A stretch of 64,000 bases of DNA from Planctomycetaceae bacterium (GTDB taxonomy: Bacteria > Planctomycetota > Planctomycetia > Pirellulales > UBA7805), in the NCBI GenBank assembly GCA_902630355.1, contig CACOUL010000006.1, positions 53,057 through 117,056 of the forward strand, read 5' to 3'. The translations under genes and the position numbers were made by a program. The first letter of the stretch is position 1. Every line of letters starts with the position of its first letter. Positions 59,885 to 64,000 of this stretch are shown piece by piece. Below the pieces are notes generated by a model that was given only the letters and a program-made list of their open reading frames with translations, had not been told where the DNA came from and did not search any database.

Positions 59885-60874
59885 TTGGTCCACTTGTCGA
59901 AAATTCTAAACCATTGTTTCCGCACGGTTGGCAAATCTCGATTGGTTCTCGTTGGCGGGCCGGTTTTTCTCCTGGCAATCGAAGTCATTATTTTGACGCC
60001 GTTGGTTGAGTTCGCGTCCGGATGGATGGCGTATCTCGCAAACCCGAAACTCTGCAGTGCACTGTTTCTTGGCATGGCTCTGTTTATCTTGCTGAGTATT
60101 TCAGACCTGGAGGTGTCCTCGCGGGTACGAAACCCAAAGTATGCGATACTGTGGCTCCTCGTGAACCTCGGGTGCTTCTATTACCTGATTCAACTATCCC
60201 TCAAACTGGTCGCGGCCGATCGTAAAGAAGGCATTGCCTGGTTTGAGGCGGCCGGTTGGCTCATAGTCGTTTCGTTCACCGGTATCTCGGCAATCCTTAC
60301 ATTTTTACCTTTCTCGTCAATCATCGCATGGATGCAACACTCGTGGCATAAGGCGATCGGCGTGATCATCCTGGCCATCAATTTTGTTCTGCTCGTGCCC
60401 GACATCCAAAAGATCTGGAATGTGGCGCACCCTTCTACAATCGCGATGGCGGCAGAGGTACTCGAATCGTGCGGGCGAAAACCCGAAACCGGTCTGGCGC
60501 GAATGCACAACCCGCGCCTGGGCATCCAAGGCGAAGGAACACGACTGATCGTGACTCGCTATTGTGCTGAGATGGAGTCGCTCGCGACCTTTCTTTTGAT
60601 CGCCCTGGTACTATGCATCGCTTATCTACCGAGAATACGCTGGCTACCCTGGCTGACAATCGTCTCCGTGGGTCTCGGCTCAATCTATTTTTTCAATGCG
60701 CTCCGCATTGCCGCACTGGTTGAAATCGCTGGCACCTGGGGAAATCCGCAACTGGCCGTGAACTTGGCGCACTCGCGGTTGTCGGGGATTTTTTTTCTGG
60801 GATTCTCCATCACCCTCTTGATCGTCACCAGAGGCTGGTGGTGCCCTCCACCGAAGAGCGAGGAGACTCGGTGA
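59885..60874 (+). CDS. divergent exosortase/archaeosortase-like integral membrane protein
   Basis: Multi-TM; RYCAEMESLATFLLIA (C227), IYFFNALRIAALVEIAGTWG (R274), LAVNLAHSRLSGIFFLGFSI (H296), the order expected for the exosortase core. TTG start. Confidence 0.7.
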   Translation: MVHLSKILNHCFRTVGKSRLVLVGGPVFLLAIEVIILTPLVEFASGWMAYLANPKLCSALFLGMALFILLSISDLEVSSRVRNPKYAILWLLVNLGCFYYLIQLSLKLVAADRKEGIAWFEAAGWLIVVSFTGISAILTFLPFSSIIAWMQHSWHKAIGVIILAINFVLLVPDIQKIWNVAHPSTIAMAAEVLESCGRKPETGLARMHNPRLGIQGEGTRLIVTRYCAEMESLATFLLIALVLCIAYLPRIRWLPWLTIVSVGLGSIYFFNALRIAALVEIAGTWGNPQLAVNLAHSRLSGIFFLGFSITLLIVTRGWWCPPPKSEETR

Positions 60875-60925
60875 GGCGTTGCCTGCGCGTCGGAACGTGC
60901 CGCCTGCGATTCGCTTGCGGTCCTG

Positions 60926-62311
60926 CTATTCTGCTTTCTCTCCCGACTGAGACTTCATGTCGGCAGCGATTTTGGCTTTCAGTTGCTCTGCATCCCGCCG
61001 AAAAACAAAGAGTCCCTCTGTGGCGAGCGCCGTTTCAAGAAGAGGTAGCACCTTATCCCCGCGCACCTCGTCAGCCAGAACATAGGCAAAAATATAATTG
61101 ATATTGGGGTCACTGGTCGTATGCTGTGCTGCCTGAAGGGTCGCGAGCGCTTTCTCATTATTGCCGGCACGCTTATGCGCATAACATGAGGCAACAAGTG
61201 CCTCCAAATCGGCCCTGGAGTCTGCCGAGGTGATCGCGTCTTGGATTCCCTCTTTTGTGCCCTCTGCCGCGAGTGCGTAGAGCAGATGCTGGTCGGCAAT
61301 TTTTTGGATGGCCGCGGGTGCGGTGGAGTCCTTATCGACCAGTTTCTTAAAGTGCGTTATCGCTTTGTCGAAATTGTGATTGTAATGAGACATTTGACCA
61401 GCCAGCAGATTTGCTTGCGGATTATCTTCGGCTAAGCGGAGCGCCTGGGCAATGCTTTTTTTTGCTTCCGCGAATTGTCTCATATCCCAATGAAATTTCG
61501 CCAGCATCAGTTGGGTATCGAGATCTTCCGATTGCTGATTCGACGCTCGCTCAAGCCATTGGCGACCCGCTTCCATATTGCCCGCTTCCATCCAGAATTG
61601 CGCCATCAGAATCGATGGCGACAAGATCTTTGGATCGATTTTCTTTGCGCTTCGCAGTTCCCCGATCGCTTCGCGGCCTCGATTGTTCCGAAACAACGAT
61701 CGCGCGTAACGCACGCGGGCGCTGCTATTCTGTGGATCGAGGTTTACCCATTCCCTGAGGTAAGGATTGGCGGTCTGCCAGTCGTCGAATCGCTCGGCCA
61801 ATGTTGCGAGTCCCGCGTAAAGTCGCAGTTGCAATCTTTTCAAACGCATCGAATCCCCATCGTAGGACTCGAGCAGGGTACGACCTTTTTCAAAATTAAG
61901 CGACGAATCGGTGTTGCGATTCTGGTCTAAAGCCAGATTGCCCAATAGGAGAAATGTTTCAGGATCGTCGGGATATTTTCTCGCGGCCGTATCGAGGGCA
62001 TTGACCGCTCGGTCCATCCGGCTTTGCTTGAGATAGAGCATTGCCATAATGATTTCGGAGGGCGGCAACTCCGGATACTTGTTCGCGGCGGCCTCAAATT
62101 TCTCCATGGCATCGGCGCGGTCGTTCTTCCTGAACGCGAGGACCCCCTCCTGGACCTCCGAGTATTTCTTCGACCAACCGTCGGTATCAACCGCCATGGT
62201 CGCCCGCTCAGCATCCTGACCGCGAGCATCAAATGGCTCGACCAGACCGAGGCTGCAAATCGTGAAGCCCACCAGGAACGATTGCAAAATAATCCGTGAT
62301 TTCGATTGCAT
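60926..62311 (-). CDS. TPR-repeat protein, exported
   Basis: Signal-like MQSKSRIILQSFLVGFTICSLGLVEP; repeated helical TPR segments (AMLYLKQSRMDRAVNALDTAARKYPDDPETFLLLGNLAL). Confidence 0.8.
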   Translation of the reverse strand: MQSKSRIILQSFLVGFTICSLGLVEPFDARGQDAERATMAVDTDGWSKKYSEVQEGVLAFRKNDRADAMEKFEAAANKYPELPPSEIIMAMLYLKQSRMDRAVNALDTAARKYPDDPETFLLLGNLALDQNRNTDSSLNFEKGRTLLESYDGDSMRLKRLQLRLYAGLATLAERFDDWQTANPYLREWVNLDPQNSSARVRYARSLFRNNRGREAIGELRSAKKIDPKILSPSILMAQFWMEAGNMEAGRQWLERASNQQSEDLDTQLMLAKFHWDMRQFAEAKKSIAQALRLAEDNPQANLLAGQMSHYNHNFDKAITHFKKLVDKDSTAPAAIQKIADQHLLYALAAEGTKEGIQDAITSADSRADLEALVASCYAHKRAGNNEKALATLQAAQHTTSDPNINYIFAYVLADEVRGDKVLPLLETALATEGLFVFRRDAEQLKAKIAADMKSQSGEKAE

Positions 62312-62566
62312 CTTCCAACTCCGCATATTGCCCTCCCCACGCGTTCTTGCGAGTCTGCACTTATAATATCGGCATTCCGGTGGTGCAGTGTCAACTCATT
62401 TCTCGACAGGAAAAATAGCACTTTGCAACCGGCAATCTGCTTACCGACAAAGGGGAATTGCCGAAGCAGCCCTTGAGACAATGCTTCGTTTTCTCTGCTA
62501 GAATACGCGGGTAAAGATTAGCGACTCTCCCGGATCGACCGCACGGGCATCGCGCAGAATGGGAAT

Positions 62567-63664
62567 TTGTGTGTGGACAGTCAATTCATTTTTGTCACTT
62601 GCCAAATAGGCAGTGAGCAAATCATCAAAAAAAATCTGGTGGAAAAAGGTTTGCGGTTTGCCTTTTCTCGCCCCGGTTTCCTCACCTTTAAAACACCGCA
62701 TTCCCAACCTCTGCTCGATTCTCTGGAACTCAACGACCCCTTCGTCCGCAGTGCCGGGCGATGCCTGGGCAAAGTTCAAGGCGAGTCAGACGAACAACGG
62801 GCTCTCGCCCTCTGGAATCAAGTTGCGGATATCCCCTTTGATCGACTCCATGTATGGCCGCGCGACCGATTCGCGGCTGGCCAACACCATTTCAATCCGG
62901 GTCTCAATGACGGTTCTCGGGCCGCTGAAGCATCGCTGCGACAAACCGCACCGGCAACCAGAAGCAATCTGTTTGAGAATCGCTGCGACAAAAATCTTGC
63001 GCGGCGCAACGAGCGTGTGCTTGACTGCATTGTGGTCGAAGCCGATGAATGGTGGATCGGGGCCCACTTCGTCGATCGCTGGGTCCAACGGTGGCCCGGA
63101 GGATTCTGGCAACCGGCGGGTGAGGTTGAAATGGTCTCCAGAGCCTATCTCAAAATGTCCGAAGCGCTCGCGTGGCTCGCCTGGCCGATCAAAGCGGGCC
63201 AGCGCTGCGTCGAACTCGGTTGCGCCCCGGGTGGTGCCAGCCAGGCGCTGCTGGCCTCTGGAATGCGCGTAGCGGGAATTGACCCTGCCCAGGTCGATCC
63301 CCGAATTGAGACTCATCCTGAATTTCAGCATATCCGCAAGCGTAGTGGCGATGTGCGAGTGCGCGACTTCCAGGAATTTCAGTGGCTCACTGCGGACATG
63401 AATCTCGCTCCGGAGAAGATGCTCGACGAGGTCGAGCGGATCGTTGCCCATCAAGCGAACCGCATCTGGGGGGTGATCCTTACGGCCAAACTTCAAGACT
63501 GGAACCTGGCCGACCGGATTCCCAATTATCTCGAGCGGATCGGATCGTGGGGATACCCTCGCCTGCGGGCCAGGCAGTTGAGCCACAATCGGCAGGAAGT
63601 CTGTCTCGCAGGACTACGCCCCCAGCGAAAAAACCGGCGACTGGCAATACGTCGCTCTCGCTAG
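62567..63664 (+). CDS. RlmM-like rRNA 2'-O-methyltransferase
   Basis: MVSRAYLKMSEALAWLAWPIKAGQRCVELGCAPGGASQALLASGMRVAGIDPAQVD; HIRKRSGDVRVRDF; start uncertain. Confidence 0.8.
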   Translation: MCVDSQFIFVTCQIGSEQIIKKNLVEKGLRFAFSRPGFLTFKTPHSQPLLDSLELNDPFVRSAGRCLGKVQGESDEQRALALWNQVADIPFDRLHVWPRDRFAAGQHHFNPGLNDGSRAAEASLRQTAPATRSNLFENRCDKNLARRNERVLDCIVVEADEWWIGAHFVDRWVQRWPGGFWQPAGEVEMVSRAYLKMSEALAWLAWPIKAGQRCVELGCAPGGASQALLASGMRVAGIDPAQVDPRIETHPEFQHIRKRSGDVRVRDFQEFQWLTADMNLAPEKMLDEVERIVAHQANRIWGVILTAKLQDWNLADRIPNYLERIGSWGYPRLRARQLSHNRQEVCLAGLRPQRKNRRLAIRRSR

Positions 63665-63890
63665 TGTCGCGCGACAGACACATGCTGTAGATGCTTTCAG
63701 ACCAATGATTTTGCCCGCACTGCTGTCACGAAAAATGGCCTGAATACGAACAACAGGCGGCAAAAAGAGCAGAAACCTTCCGCAATGTTGAATTCCCGTT
63801 GACTTCGGATAAACCGATTGCTATTTACCCGCATTCTGCGGAAACCTTCCGTTTCGATTTGTCTTCTTTTTGCGGGAAGAGAGGCAACGG

Positions 63891-64000
63891 GTGTTGGCGT
63901 TCAATCGAATTCTCTACGGTGCGATTCTCATCATCGCGGCGATTTACAGCGCCTCGACGAGTTGGGCACAAATCGGAGCACCGAGAGTTCAATTCCCCTC
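63891..64000 (+). CDS. 5' end of an exported protein, truncated by window edge
   Basis: GTG start; MLAFNRILYGAILIIAAIYSASTSWAQIGAPRVQFP reads as a signal peptide and is open to the window end. Confidence 0.55.
   Translation, partial: MLAFNRILYGAILIIAAIYSASTSWAQIGAPRVQFP

Noticed and set aside
62786-63586. 266-aa minus-strand ORF
   Set aside because: Antisense to the RlmM-like methyltransferase.
1-64000. CRISPR array, transposon, prophage or known defence island
   Set aside because: No regularly spaced repeats, transposase, integrase, phage structural or defence-type proteins seen.

Overview
The window looks like a chromosomal segment of a planctomycete, probably Pirellulales-like (inferred from protein style: PEP-CTERM proteins, Omp85 machinery, ThuA/SGNH and CX4CH-type proteins; not confirmed by any search). 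It is mostly housekeeping DNA. Recognisable blocks are: csrA; tRNA-Glu; apt; a sigma-70 factor, rpsA, plsC and cmk; argF-argD-argB; a glmU-like/prs/rplY/pth/rpsF/ssb/rplI/dnaB block; a two-gene BamA-like locus; and ftsH. Between these lie accessory and metabolic genes: a GH38-like protein, an RND exporter, UDP-sugar genes with a plant-type glucuronokinase homologue, an N,N-dimethylformamidase-like protein with an OFA-type MFS transporter, a neutral ceramidase-like protein, a ThuA-SGNH fusion, a sulfotransferase, two PEP-CTERM proteins, a flavodoxin with a Fur-like palindrome upstream, a TorD/molybdopterin oxidoreductase/FeS operon, and a GH88-like hydrolase. I see no CRISPR array, transposase, prophage or rRNA. 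The observations most worth following are: (1) a divergent exosortase-like membrane protein (59885-60874) that keeps the Cys/Arg/His framework but has CAEMES in place of CSGxxS; (2) BamA encoded as a POTRA-only protein and a separate lipobox-bearing barrel, with start and stop codons overlapping; (3) a bacterial glucuronokinase/UTP-sugar uridylyltransferase pair with a UDP-uronate epimerase-like gene nearby; (4) the decayed 3' end of a paralogue next to an outer-membrane-type gene. All functional calls come from reading the translated sequences; no database search was run.
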